NCBI RefSeq assembly: GCF_046115505.1
Contig: NZ_CP170736.1
Coordinates: forward strand, 1,240,001 to 1,304,000
Length of the DNA: 64,000 nucleotides
Reading direction: 5' to 3'
Origin: Dellaglioa kimchii
GTDB lineage: Bacteria; Bacillota; Bacilli; Lactobacillales; Lactobacillaceae
Of this stretch, positions 1-7,948 are shown piece by piece. Position 1 is the stretch's first letter; each line of letters starts with the position of its first letter. Below the pieces are notes generated by a model. That model did not search any database. It worked only from the letters and a program-made list of their open reading frames with translations, and was not told the origin of the DNA. The position numbers and the translations under genes are program-made.

Positions 1-25
1 TTATGTGATTAATTAAGCAACGAGG

Positions 26-58
26 AAAACAAAGATAGTTATTTATCTTTGTTTTTTT
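26..58 (+). terminator. Rho-independent terminator of an upstream gene
   Basis: A perfect 12-bp inverted repeat (26-37 with 44-55) with a 6-nt loop runs into a T tract. It must end a gene that lies to the left of the window. Confidence 0.8.
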
Positions 59-132
59 GTGTATATAAGTTTAAATGCCTGGTAAAGAGATCCATTAAGT
101 TTCATAGATTGAGCGTAATAAAATCGTTTTAT

Positions 133-161
133 TTGCAAGCGATTTCAAATAATGTTATATT
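133..161 (+). promoter_or_regulatory. Sigma-A-type promoter of the envelope-stress operon
   Basis: TTGCAA (133-138) and TATATT (156-161) are separated by exactly 17 bp, about 60 bp upstream of the first gene. The downstream 5' leader is AT-rich with a loose dyad at 155-205. No other promoter-like element is evident before the next three genes, so the set is probably one operon. Confidence 0.55.
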
Positions 162-223
162 ACATATAACGAATAGTTAACATAACAAATAACTATTTAG
201 TATAAATAAAGGAGGAACATATT

Positions 224-469
224 ATGATTTGGTCATTAATTGTAGGTGCTATTATTGGTGCTGTTGCAGGGGCGATTACTAATCGCGGTGAGTCAATGGG
301 ATGGATAAGTAACATCATCGCGGGACTAGTTGGGTCAGCTCTTGGTCAAAGCGTTCTTGGTCATTGGGGACCTAGCTTGGCAGGAATGGCAATTATCCCT
401 TCTATCATTGGTGCGATAATTTTAGTTCTAATTGTTTCAGCTATATTTGGTATAAAAGCAAGGAAGTAA
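224..469 (+). CDS. GlsB/YeaQ/YmgE-family membrane protein
   Basis: This 81-residue protein is almost entirely hydrophobic and glycine-rich, with three predicted membrane segments (about residues 1-20, 27-48, 52-76) and a short basic tail (KARK). Size, glycine pattern and segment spacing fit the GlsB/YeaQ/YmgE (transglycosylase-associated) stress protein family, which in enterococci is found next to Gls24/Asp23 proteins. A strong AAAGGAGG site precedes the ATG. It is the first gene of a four-gene envelope-stress operon with amaP, a DUF2273 protein and asp23. The molecular function is unknown. Confidence 0.8.
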   Translation: MIWSLIVGAIIGAVAGAITNRGESMGWISNIIAGLVGSALGQSVLGHWGPSLAGMAIIPSIIGAIILVLIVSAIFGIKARK

Positions 470-494
470 ATCAATTCAAGAGAGAGGTATGTTT

Positions 495-1049
495 ATGAAG
501 AAGAGTAAAAAAATTATTCTGAGTATAGTCAGCCTCGGATACTTGATTGGGCTTAGCTTGCTGATTTGGCCAGAAATAATTGAGAAATTATCTAAAATGC
601 TTGAACATTTTAACATTAGTACAAATTTTCAGAGTAACGATTTTATCTTCTATTATGGAATCGTATTATTGCTATTAACAGTCTTCATATTTTTGTTAAT
701 ACTTTTGTGGCCTACGCAACTACCAGACATTCCTTTGAAGCAAACTAAAGAAGGAAGACTTGCTTTAAGTAACCAGGGTATTAGCCAATTTATCAAGACA
801 AAGTTGTCTAGTGAGGACTTATCTAATATTAAAGTTACTTTGAAGAATACACGACGTCAGCGAAAAATTCATATTGTTGCAGATTCAGTTTACCAACAGT
901 CTACAGTTGGACAATTACCTCGTATTACGAGTGAATTAACTGAGAATCTCAATGATCTATTAGCTGGATCTAGTCATATTCCTATCAAAGTAGATATTAA
1001 GGTAAGTAAAAAATCAAACTCAAAACGTAAAGTTACACGGGTAGTATAA
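495..1049 (+). CDS. amaP: Alkaline shock response membrane anchor protein AmaP
   Basis: The 184-residue product has two N-terminal membrane segments (about residues 8-28 and 50-73) followed by a soluble basic domain, the layout of AmaP, which anchors Asp23 at the membrane in staphylococci. It lies in the standard order amaP, DUF2273, asp23. I place the start at the second ATG because GAGAGG (482-487) is 7 nt from it; an ATG at 489 would be nearly on top of the ribosome binding site. The tail is rich in Lys and Ser. Confidence 0.85.
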   Translation: MKKSKKIILSIVSLGYLIGLSLLIWPEIIEKLSKMLEHFNISTNFQSNDFIFYYGIVLLLLTVFIFLLILLWPTQLPDIPLKQTKEGRLALSNQGISQFIKTKLSSEDLSNIKVTLKNTRRQRKIHIVADSVYQQSTVGQLPRITSELTENLNDLLAGSSHIPIKVDIKVSKKSNSKRKVTRVV

Positions 1050-1065
1050 GAGGGAGTGTGCATAA

Positions 1066-1266
1066 ATGAAAGATAAAATGTCAATTAATATTGGAGTTGG
1101 TAGTGCTCTAGGATTTATCATATCCTCGTTACTTGTAACTGTAGGATTTTGGAAGACGATTATCATTATGATTGTGACGCTGTTAGCAGGATGGATTGGT
1201 TATCTATTTAAAGAATATGATATTGATCTATCATTTATTTCAAAAATTTTTACGCGGAAAAATTGA
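1066..1266 (+). CDS. DUF2273 family small membrane protein
   Basis: A 66-residue protein with two closely spaced hydrophobic segments (about 10-27 and 29-48) and a charged C-terminus. DUF2273 proteins are nearly always encoded between amaP and asp23, as here, and are thought to belong to the same membrane-associated stress complex; the biochemical role is unknown. A GAGGGAG site sits 8-10 nt before the ATG and the gene follows amaP by 16 nt, so it is co-transcribed. Confidence 0.85.
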   Translation: MKDKMSINIGVGSALGFIISSLLVTVGFWKTIIIMIVTLLAGWIGYLFKEYDIDLSFISKIFTRKN

Positions 1267-1295
1267 TTATTTAAAAATCGAAAGGAGTTTTAATT

Positions 1296-1823
1296 ATGAC
1301 TACAGAAAAAACAAATACGCAGGGAACAAAGACAGAAAATACTGAACCAAAGGGGACATTGACATTTGATGACAAGGTTATTCAAAAAATAGTCGGTTAT
1401 GCAATTGAAAATGTATCTGGTCTCTTGGGTGTGGATGGTGGATTTGTCGCAAATATTAAAAACAAACTTGTAAATAGTGATAATCCAACAGATGGCATCG
1501 GCGTTGAGGTTGGTAAGGAACAAGTTGCGGTTGATTTAAATATTATTATGGCATATGGGCACAATGCACATGATATTTATAAACAGTTAACTGAAGTTAT
1601 TAATAAACAAGTAAAGGAAACAACAGATTTAGCTTTAATTGAGTTGAATGTTGAAGTAGTAGACATTCAAACGCCAAAAGAATTTGATGATTCACAAACA
1701 AGTTTACAAGATCGTGTATCTGATGCAGGTAGTGTTATTAAAGAAAAAACAACAGATGGGGTAGATGCCGTTAAAAAAACGACATCTCAGGTAGTAAATA
1801 ACGATGATGACAGGGTTAAATAG
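1296..1823 (+). CDS. asp23: Asp23/Gls24 family envelope stress response protein
   Basis: The 175-residue soluble protein carries the Asp23 domain (about residues 22-140). It starts with the typical segment around GTLTFDDKVIQKIVGYA, continues with a conserved VSGLLGVDGG stretch, and is followed by an acidic/Lys-rich tail. Asp23-family proteins are abundant cytoplasmic proteins bound to the membrane through AmaP and linked to cell-wall homeostasis. RBS AAAGGAG lies at 1281-1287. It is the last gene of the operon and is followed by a terminator. Confidence 0.93.
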   Translation: MTTEKTNTQGTKTENTEPKGTLTFDDKVIQKIVGYAIENVSGLLGVDGGFVANIKNKLVNSDNPTDGIGVEVGKEQVAVDLNIIMAYGHNAHDIYKQLTEVINKQVKETTDLALIELNVEVVDIQTPKEFDDSQTSLQDRVSDAGSVIKEKTTDGVDAVKKTTSQVVNNDDDRVK

Positions 1824-1856
1824 CGTTGGAAAAACAATAAGATTTAAATCTAGTTA

Positions 1857-1887
1857 AGAGAAATCCGATAGGGTTTCTCTTTTTTTG
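1857..1887 (+). terminator. Terminator of the asp23 operon
   Basis: A 10-bp stem with one G-T pair (1857-1866 with 1871-1880), loop GATA, is followed by an uninterrupted run of T. Confidence 0.85.
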
Positions 1888-1901
1888 TTTCACGTGAAAC
1901 A
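1886..1901. other. parS site (ParB binding), perfect 16-mer
   Basis: TGTTTCACGTGAAACA is a perfect palindrome identical to the well-known parS consensus of Firmicutes (Spo0J/ParB). It sits directly behind the asp23 terminator in a non-coding gap. Three further copies lie in this window. Confidence 0.85.
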
Positions 1902-1920
1902 TATATGTAAATGAGCGCAC

Positions 1921-1951
1921 AAAAAAAGCACCTAGCCGCAGCTAGATGCTT
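1921..1951 (-). terminator. Terminator of the tRNA-Lys gene
   Basis: Read on the minus strand, an 11-bp stem with one G-T pair (1941-1951 with 1926-1936), loop TGCG, is followed by seven T. A second small hairpin (about 1953-1972, AACATATC paired with GATATGTT) lies between it and the tRNA. Confidence 0.8.
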
Positions 1952-1986
1952 CAACATATCTTGCGATATGTTGGGTTTGGCACCCA

Positions 1987-2059
1987 TGGGTGGTTAGGGG
2001 CTCGAACCCTAGACCCACGGATTAAGAGTCCGTTGCTCTACCAACTGAGCTAACCACCC
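1987..2059 (-). tRNA. tRNA-Lys (anticodon CTT)
   Basis: On the minus strand a full cloverleaf can be folded: 7-bp acceptor stem GGGTGGT/ACCACCC, D arm with TAGCTCAGTTGGTAGAGC, anticodon stem ACGGA/TCCGT with loop CTCTTAA (anticodon CTT), and T arm containing GGTTCGAGCC. Discriminator base A; the 3' CCA is not encoded. The gene stands alone, not in an rRNA or tRNA cluster. Confidence 0.95.
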
Positions 2060-2162
2060 AAACCATTAATAATAATTCATCAACGTTAAATATATTATCA
2101 TATATATTAATAAAAGACAATAACTTTTCAAAAAAGGATTTGGTTAAATTTAATCACTGTGT

Positions 2163-2191
2163 TTGGCAATGATGATTGAATAGGCTATAAT
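2163..2191 (+). promoter_or_regulatory. Promoter of the walRK operon
   Basis: TTGGCA (2163-2168), 17-bp spacer, perfect TATAAT (2186-2191). The leader to walR is about 57 nt. Confidence 0.75.
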
Positions 2192-2255
2192 AATGGAGGG
2201 TTAAGAAGTTGTATCTAGATTTAATTTTACAGCTTCCTATAAGGAGGATCCACAT

Positions 2256-2966
2256 ATGAAAAAAATATTAGTTGTCGACGATGAAAAACCAATTTCTGAT
2301 ATCGTTAAATTTAATTTAACTAAAGAAGGATACGACGTTTATACAGCTTACGATGGTGAAGAAGCCTTAGAAAAAGTTAAAGAAGTTGAACCGGATTTAA
2401 TTCTATTAGATTTAATGTTACCAAAAGTGGATGGTTTAGAAGTTGCTCGTCAAGTTAGAAAAACTTACGATATGCCAATCATTATGGTTACAGCTAAAGA
2501 TGGAGAAATCGATAAGGTCTTAGGTCTAGAGTTAGGTGCAGATGATTATGTAACAAAACCTTTTTCTAACCGTGAACTAGTGGCTAGAGTCAAAGCTAAT
2601 TTAAGAAGACAAAAAACAATTGAGAGTGTTCAAACTGAAGAACAACCACAAAATAGTGAAATACAAGTCGGACAATTAACCATTCATCCTGAAGCATATA
2701 TGGTATCAAAATATGATGAAAAAATTGAATTAACACATCGCGAATTTGAATTATTACATTATTTAGCGCAACATCTAGGACAAGTTATGACTAGAGAACA
2801 TTTATTACAGACGGTGTGGGGTTATGATTACTTCGGTGATGTCAGAACGGTTGATGTTACAATGCGTCGTTTAAGAGAAAAAGTTGAAGATAACCCAAGC
2901 CATCCAGAGTGGTTAGTGACACGTCGTGGTGTTGGGTACTATATGAAAAATCCAGATTTAGAATAG
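2256..2966 (+). CDS. walR: Response regulator WalR (YycF/VicR)
   Basis: This 236-residue OmpR/PhoB-type regulator has a receiver domain (acidic pair D8-D9, phospho-acceptor D52 in LLDLMLP, K at TKPF) and a C-terminal winged helix (about residues 135-232). With WalK it forms the essential two-component system that tunes peptidoglycan hydrolases to growth. RBS AAGGAGG lies just before the ATG. Identity rests on strong family likeness and on the gene order walR-walK-walH-walI-walJ-htrA. Confidence 0.97.
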   Translation: MKKILVVDDEKPISDIVKFNLTKEGYDVYTAYDGEEALEKVKEVEPDLILLDLMLPKVDGLEVARQVRKTYDMPIIMVTAKDGEIDKVLGLELGADDYVTKPFSNRELVARVKANLRRQKTIESVQTEEQPQNSEIQVGQLTIHPEAYMVSKYDEKIELTHREFELLHYLAQHLGQVMTREHLLQTVWGYDYFGDVRTVDVTMRRLREKVEDNPSHPEWLVTRRGVGYYMKNPDLE

Positions 2967-2981
2967 AGTAGGAGAATAACG

Positions 2982-4841
2982 ATGAAAATGAATCAAAAAA
3001 TTCGTTTTTTTAAATCTATTCAATTCAAAATAGCCCTCATTTTTGCGTTATTAATTTTAATAACGTTGGAAATTGTCGGGGCTTATTTTGTTAGGCAATT
3101 AGAACAGCAGAACTTAGATACCTTTAAGCAACAAGTCCAGCTACCTATATATGTTACTAATTCAATTACGAAGGATTTAGCAAAAACAGATACTGCTGCT
3201 GGTGATAGAGATATCAAAAAAATATTGGAAGATGTTAGTAATTCAAGCATCACAGAAATTCGAGTAATTGATAGTAAAGGTACAATTCGTGGGAGTAGTG
3301 ATTTTAATAATCAAACAGTTGTGGGACAAAAAACGACAGATGCAACAATTAAGCAAGTGTTATATACACCTAAAACGTTTGAAAAAAAGATTTATGATGA
3401 ATCTAGTGATAAGCGCTACTATGTATCAATAGTACCGTTAGTTAGTACGGCAGGAAATGTAACGACGACGGTTGGGTTTACATACGTTAAGGCCAATCTG
3501 GAAAGTTTATACTCAAATATTAACGATATCACGGTTATTTTCGTGACCGCGTCATTTTTTGCAGCTGTTTTAGTCCTTTTGATAACGATAGTTATTTCCC
3601 GGGCAATAACTCGTCCGATTGATGAGATGAAAAAGCAAACGATTCGAATTTCTCGCGGAGATTACTCCGGAAAAGTTCGCGTCTATTCTAATGATGAACT
3701 AGGACAATTAGCAGATGCGGTTAATAACTTATCTGTGCGCGTTGAAGAGGCACAAGAATCATCTGAAGCTGAACGTCGTCGTTTAGATAGTGTTCTATCA
3801 CATATGACAGATGGTGTGGTTGCGACGGATCGTCGTGGAAATATTATTATTATGAACGAAGCGGCCTCTACTTTGTTAGACCAAAATGAAAATGACTCAA
3901 TTGGAGTATCAATTTTGGATATTCTTGATTTACGTAGTCAGTATACTTTACGTGATTTGTTAGAAAATCAAGATGAAATTATGATTGATTTATCTGATGT
4001 AGAACATGAACAAATTTTGAATGCTTATTTTTCATTAATACAAAGAGAATCTGGCTTTATTAGTGGTCTTGTCTGTGTACTTCATGATGTTACAGAACAA
4101 CAAAAGATAGAACGTGAGCGTGAAAGCTTTGTTTCTAATGTTTCTCATGAATTAAGAACGCCTTTGACGAGTATGAAGAGTTATATTGAGGCATTAAATG
4201 ATGGTGCATGGAAAGATCCAGAAGTTGCGCCAGGTTTCTTAAAAGTTACACAGAATGAAACAGAACGTATGATGCGTATGATTAATGACTTACTTAATTT
4301 GTCACGAATGGATTCAGGAACATCTAAGTTAGAGCTTGAATTAGTTAACTTGAATGAATTATATAGTTATGTTCTGGATAGATTCGATATGATGATTAAT
4401 ACTGATGATGGATCAGGTAAAAAATATTCAATAAAACGTGATTTTACTAAACGTGATTTATGGGTTGAATTAGATACCGATAAAATTGTGCAAGTCATTG
4501 ATAATATTATGAATAATGCCATTAAATATTCACCTGATGGTGGAGAAATAACTTGTCGTTTATTGGAGACACATAAGCACGTTATTTTGAGTATCTCTGA
4601 TGAGGGCCTTGGTGTACCTAAAAAAGATTTAACGCATATTTTTGATCGCTTTTTCCGTGTGGATAAAGCTAGATCAAGAGCTCAAGGTGGAACTGGATTA
4701 GGCCTAGCTATCTCAAAAGAGGTTGTCGAAATGCATAAAGGTAAAATTTGGTTAGATAGCTCGGAAGGCAAGGGTTCAACATTCTATATTTCATTGCCTT
4801 ATGAATCATATGAGGAGGACCTGTGGGATGAAATTGAATAG
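2982..4841 (+). CDS. walK: Sensor histidine kinase WalK (YycG/VicK)
   Basis: A 619-residue membrane kinase with, in order: TM1 (about 14-33), an extracellular domain (34-180), TM2 (about 183-205), HAMP (206-258), PAS (about 262-370), HisKA with the phospho-acceptor His389 in SHELRTPLT, and an ATPase domain with N box (NIMNNAIKYSPDGG), G1 (DEGLGVP) and G2 (GGTGLGLAIS). This is the full WalK layout with an extracellular sensor, unlike the streptococcal VicK with one TM. The stop overlaps the start of walH. Confidence 0.96.
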   Translation: MKMNQKIRFFKSIQFKIALIFALLILITLEIVGAYFVRQLEQQNLDTFKQQVQLPIYVTNSITKDLAKTDTAAGDRDIKKILEDVSNSSITEIRVIDSKGTIRGSSDFNNQTVVGQKTTDATIKQVLYTPKTFEKKIYDESSDKRYYVSIVPLVSTAGNVTTTVGFTYVKANLESLYSNINDITVIFVTASFFAAVLVLLITIVISRAITRPIDEMKKQTIRISRGDYSGKVRVYSNDELGQLADAVNNLSVRVEEAQESSEAERRRLDSVLSHMTDGVVATDRRGNIIIMNEAASTLLDQNENDSIGVSILDILDLRSQYTLRDLLENQDEIMIDLSDVEHEQILNAYFSLIQRESGFISGLVCVLHDVTEQQKIERERESFVSNVSHELRTPLTSMKSYIEALNDGAWKDPEVAPGFLKVTQNETERMMRMINDLLNLSRMDSGTSKLELELVNLNELYSYVLDRFDMMINTDDGSGKKYSIKRDFTKRDLWVELDTDKIVQVIDNIMNNAIKYSPDGGEITCRLLETHKHVILSISDEGLGVPKKDLTHIFDRFFRVDKARSRAQGGTGLGLAISKEVVEMHKGKIWLDSSEGKGSTFYISLPYESYEEDLWDEIE

Positions 4842-6147
4842 ATTTATTTTACCAACAATATTATTTTTATTAATTATGACAAGTATCGGGTTATCATGGG
4901 TCATTTGGACAAATCCGACATGGAATGGTAAAAGTGAGTCAACGAAAGCCACGAATTCAACGCAGACAGAGTTAACAAAGAGTACTAAATTGAGTGAAGT
5001 GTACGCGCCAACGTCTGTTATTTATAATGATAACCAGCAACAAAATGTTTTATATAGTGAAAAAATTAATATCATTTCAAATATTCAAAGAAAGATACGT
5101 ACATGGAAAGAAACGTCTATATCTGAAGTTTCGATTAAAAATAAAAATGATTATTTAACGTTTTTAAACGCAAAAAATCAATTGGTACTTAGTTACTCAG
5201 ATGAAATTACGGTTGGGTTATTTAATCAAGTCTTCAATCAGCAAAATCAAAATTATAAAACACGACTTATTAATCGTGTGATTATTCCGCGTGATAATAA
5301 GAAAAGTATTTATCTGTTGAGTGACAAAGATAAAAAAATTTATGAGATTTCATTGAATGATGCCTATAACAAAGGTAAAACAATTGATGAAGTTGTACAA
5401 AATGAAACGTTATCGAAATTACCAGTTACATTTAAACTGCATAATAATGATATTTTTATGTACTATAATCAAGATTTTAATATAGCTCGTTTTAGGTATT
5501 TGGTGGATAAGCAAACAGCTAGCAAGTATGTTGCTAACCTATTAGGACAAAAAGATGGTTCATCGGTCAACATTAAAGAAAGTAAAAAAACAATAACTTA
5601 CTATGATGGTTCTGATCGACAATTAACAGTCCAAAATGCGACAAATTTGGTTTCATTTGAAGATGATGAAAATTCAGATGCGAAACAAAAAACGAGTCGA
5701 GGCAATGCTTTAACTGAAAGTTATACGAGTATTAAAAATACAGGTATCGGATTAGATAATATTCACTTCTACCAATTTAATGGTAAGTCTATGACAACAA
5801 CATTTAGAAGTTATATTGAAGGGTTTCCGATTTTTAATCAAACCAAACATGGTGTGATTGAAGTTGAGCGACTAGATAATGGTGGAAATAAAATTGATTT
5901 CTCATTATTAACGTTACAAATTGCTGTTCCATCTGGAAAAGCAGATGTTATGCTACCAAGTACAGAAGAAGTGTTAAGTAGCTTAGTTACGGCAGGGTAT
6001 AAAGATGCGGATATTTCAGATATTCAATTAGGTTATCGTTGGGTATCAAGTTCTGATTCAGATTTGGTAGTCAACTTAGAACCCACTTGGTATATCCGAT
6101 ATCAAGATAAATGGAAAAGTTATACTGAATTACTACAAACAGATTAG
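4828..6147 (+). CDS. walH: Two-component regulator accessory protein WalH (YycH)
   Basis: The 439-residue protein has one N-terminal membrane helix (about residues 5-25) and a large extracytoplasmic part. YycH and YycI contact WalK in the membrane and modulate its activity. The start is placed at 4828 (MKLNRF), 14 nt inside walK, because GAGGAGG at 4811-4817 precedes it; a longer frame from 4801 lacks its own site. The overlap implies translational coupling. Sequence conservation in this family is low; the call leans on gene order, size and topology. Confidence 0.9.
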   Translation: MKLNRFILPTILFLLIMTSIGLSWVIWTNPTWNGKSESTKATNSTQTELTKSTKLSEVYAPTSVIYNDNQQQNVLYSEKINIISNIQRKIRTWKETSISEVSIKNKNDYLTFLNAKNQLVLSYSDEITVGLFNQVFNQQNQNYKTRLINRVIIPRDNKKSIYLLSDKDKKIYEISLNDAYNKGKTIDEVVQNETLSKLPVTFKLHNNDIFMYYNQDFNIARFRYLVDKQTASKYVANLLGQKDGSSVNIKESKKTITYYDGSDRQLTVQNATNLVSFEDDENSDAKQKTSRGNALTESYTSIKNTGIGLDNIHFYQFNGKSMTTTFRSYIEGFPIFNQTKHGVIEVERLDNGGNKIDFSLLTLQIAVPSGKADVMLPSTEEVLSSLVTAGYKDADISDIQLGYRWVSSSDSDLVVNLEPTWYIRYQDKWKSYTELLQTD

Positions 6148-6160
6148 GGAGGTGAATTAA

Positions 6161-6982
6161 TTGGATTTTAGACGAATTCAAATTATTTTTATTATTGTTT
6201 TTCTTGGTTTAAATATCTTTTTATTCACCTCACTACGACAAAATCAACAAATTGAAATTTCAAGTCGAGCATCGCCTGGGACAACAAAAACTGGTACAAC
6301 GCTTAAAGAAATGCGAGAAGATGATATTAAATATGGCAGTATCTCAAATAAAAAAGAGACTGGTGTATATATGTCTAATAAATCATCCGACGTATTGAAA
6401 AGCGATGCTAATCAGCTTCAATCACAAGTTACAACATATAAAGATAATCAATTATCTAGTGTTTTTGTGACACCAATCAATATCGCAGATAGTGAAAGTC
6501 CAAATAAAACAATTGATAAGACAATTATGAGTGATAAAACTTTAATTCTACATGGAGACGATTATCGCTATAACAGCAGTCTTTCAACAGAGACAAGTGT
6601 TGTGTATTCGCAGGTTGTTTACGATAAAATGGTTTACTCAAATGTTGGACTAATTAAATTTACTATTCAAAATAATAAGATTAGTGGCTATTCACAAACA
6701 TATATGGCAAATACAGAAAAATTACGTGAAAATGAGTCAATTATTAGTCAACAACAAGCAATACTGATATTGTATCAATATAATCAATTTGCAAGTAAAA
6801 GTAAGGTTAAATGGTCTAAGTTAGGATATGCTGAGTTACTCAGTTTGGATAAAAAATATAGCGTCTATATTCCAGTTTGGATAGTAGCTGTTAAGAATCC
6901 AAGTAATGGTGTGACGCAGTATAAACAAGTTAATTCATTTTCAGGAGCGATTATGAAGGATAGCACTGATATTTTGAATTAA
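6161..6982 (+). CDS. walI: Two-component regulator accessory protein WalI (YycI)
   Basis: This 273-residue protein starts with TTG, preceded by GGGAGGTG at 6148-6155, has one N-terminal membrane helix (about 7-24) and a soluble domain outside the cell. A central Thr/Ser-rich linker (about 30-60) precedes the folded part. Its position, 13 nt after walH, and the YycI-like start DFRRIQIIFIIVFLGLN support the assignment. It probably pairs with WalH to regulate WalK. Confidence 0.9.
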   Translation: MDFRRIQIIFIIVFLGLNIFLFTSLRQNQQIEISSRASPGTTKTGTTLKEMREDDIKYGSISNKKETGVYMSNKSSDVLKSDANQLQSQVTTYKDNQLSSVFVTPINIADSESPNKTIDKTIMSDKTLILHGDDYRYNSSLSTETSVVYSQVVYDKMVYSNVGLIKFTIQNNKISGYSQTYMANTEKLRENESIISQQQAILILYQYNQFASKSKVKWSKLGYAELLSLDKKYSVYIPVWIVAVKNPSNGVTQYKQVNSFSGAIMKDSTDILN

Positions 6983-7037
6983 ATGAAGATTAAAAGGATA
7001 GAGGCGCAGGCAAGTAATGGATGAAGGAACAGACGAT

Positions 7038-7826
7038 ATGAAGATTAGCGTTCTTGCAAGCGGTAGTGCGGGAAATGTCACGTATATTGAAACACCTAAG
7101 CACAAGGTCCTTGTAGATGCTGGTTTAAGTGGTAAAAAAATTGCGAGCCTAATGACAGATATTGGTCGAGATATTAACGATGTCGACACATTATTTGTGA
7201 CACATGAACATACGGATCATGCAAAAGCTGCTGGTATTCTAGCACGTAAGTATGATATGAACGTCTATGCAAATGAGTTAACATGGGAGGCTATGGCTCA
7301 TACGATTGGTAAAATTCCCGTTGAGAAGAAGCAAATTTTTGAGATGGGTAAAGTGATTACATTTGATGACTTAGATGTTGAGAGTTTTGGTGTCTCTCAT
7401 GATGCAGCGGCACCGCAATTCTACCAATTTCATCATAACAATAAGTCATTTGTTATTCTAACGGATACAGGTTACGTCTCAGAGAACGTTCAAGGGACAA
7501 TTTCTGATGCAGATGCCTACTTGTTTGAGTGTAATCATGATATTGAAATGTTACGTATGGGCGGCTATCCATGGTCATTAAAACAGCGTATTTTAGGTGA
7601 TAAAGGTCATTTATCAAATGAAGATGGTGCTGATGCACTTATGAATGTTATGGGGAATCGGACAAAACGAATTTTTTTAGGCCATCTTAGTAAAGACAAT
7701 AATATGAAAGAATTGGCCCATCTAACGGTTGAATCAACGATGAAAGAACATGATTTAGCAGTTGGTGGCGATTTTAATATTTTCGATACAGATCCGGAAA
7801 AGGCAACAAAATTGGTTGTTTTATAA
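7038..7826 (+). CDS. walJ: MBL-fold metallo-hydrolase WalJ (YycJ/VicX)
   Basis: The 262-residue cytoplasmic protein opens with the family hallmark MKISVLASGSAGN and has the metallo-beta-lactamase motif THEHTDH plus a further metal ligand in LTDTG and a C-terminal LGHLS. YycJ/VicX proteins are predicted nucleases or hydrolases of the wal operon with a role in DNA metabolism suggested in Bacillus. A longer frame opens at 7017, but GAAGGAAC lies about 9 nt before the ATG at 7038, so I use that one. No convincing terminator separates it from htrA. Confidence 0.93.
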   Translation: MKISVLASGSAGNVTYIETPKHKVLVDAGLSGKKIASLMTDIGRDINDVDTLFVTHEHTDHAKAAGILARKYDMNVYANELTWEAMAHTIGKIPVEKKQIFEMGKVITFDDLDVESFGVSHDAAAPQFYQFHHNNKSFVILTDTGYVSENVQGTISDADAYLFECNHDIEMLRMGGYPWSLKQRILGDKGHLSNEDGADALMNVMGNRTKRIFLGHLSKDNNMKELAHLTVESTMKEHDLAVGGDFNIFDTDPEKATKLVVL

Positions 7827-7918
7827 GAACAATTTTTTCAAATTTTATTCATAAATAGTTCACAATTAACCGTTATTCTTAAAAGAGTAAAAGATTACGT
7901 TTAAGGGGGCAGCGACAA

Positions 7919-7948
7919 ATGTGTCGCGTATATAAAAATGTCAGATGA
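7919..7948 (+). CDS. Possible 9-codon leader ORF overlapping htrA start
   Basis: AAGGGGG at 7903-7909 is spaced 9 nt from an ATG at 7919 that opens a 9-codon frame (MCRVYKNVR) ending at 7948, ten bases inside htrA in another frame. The htrA ATG at 7938 has no ribosome binding site at normal distance. Coupled translation is a reasonable reading; the peptide itself may have no function. Confidence 0.3.
   Translation: MCRVYKNVR

Noticed and set aside
1290..1523. 77-residue minus-strand frame
   Set aside because: It lies wholly opposite asp23 and has no ribosome binding site or family likeness.
7453..7638. 61-residue minus-strand frame inside walJ
   Set aside because: Antisense shadow of a well conserved gene.
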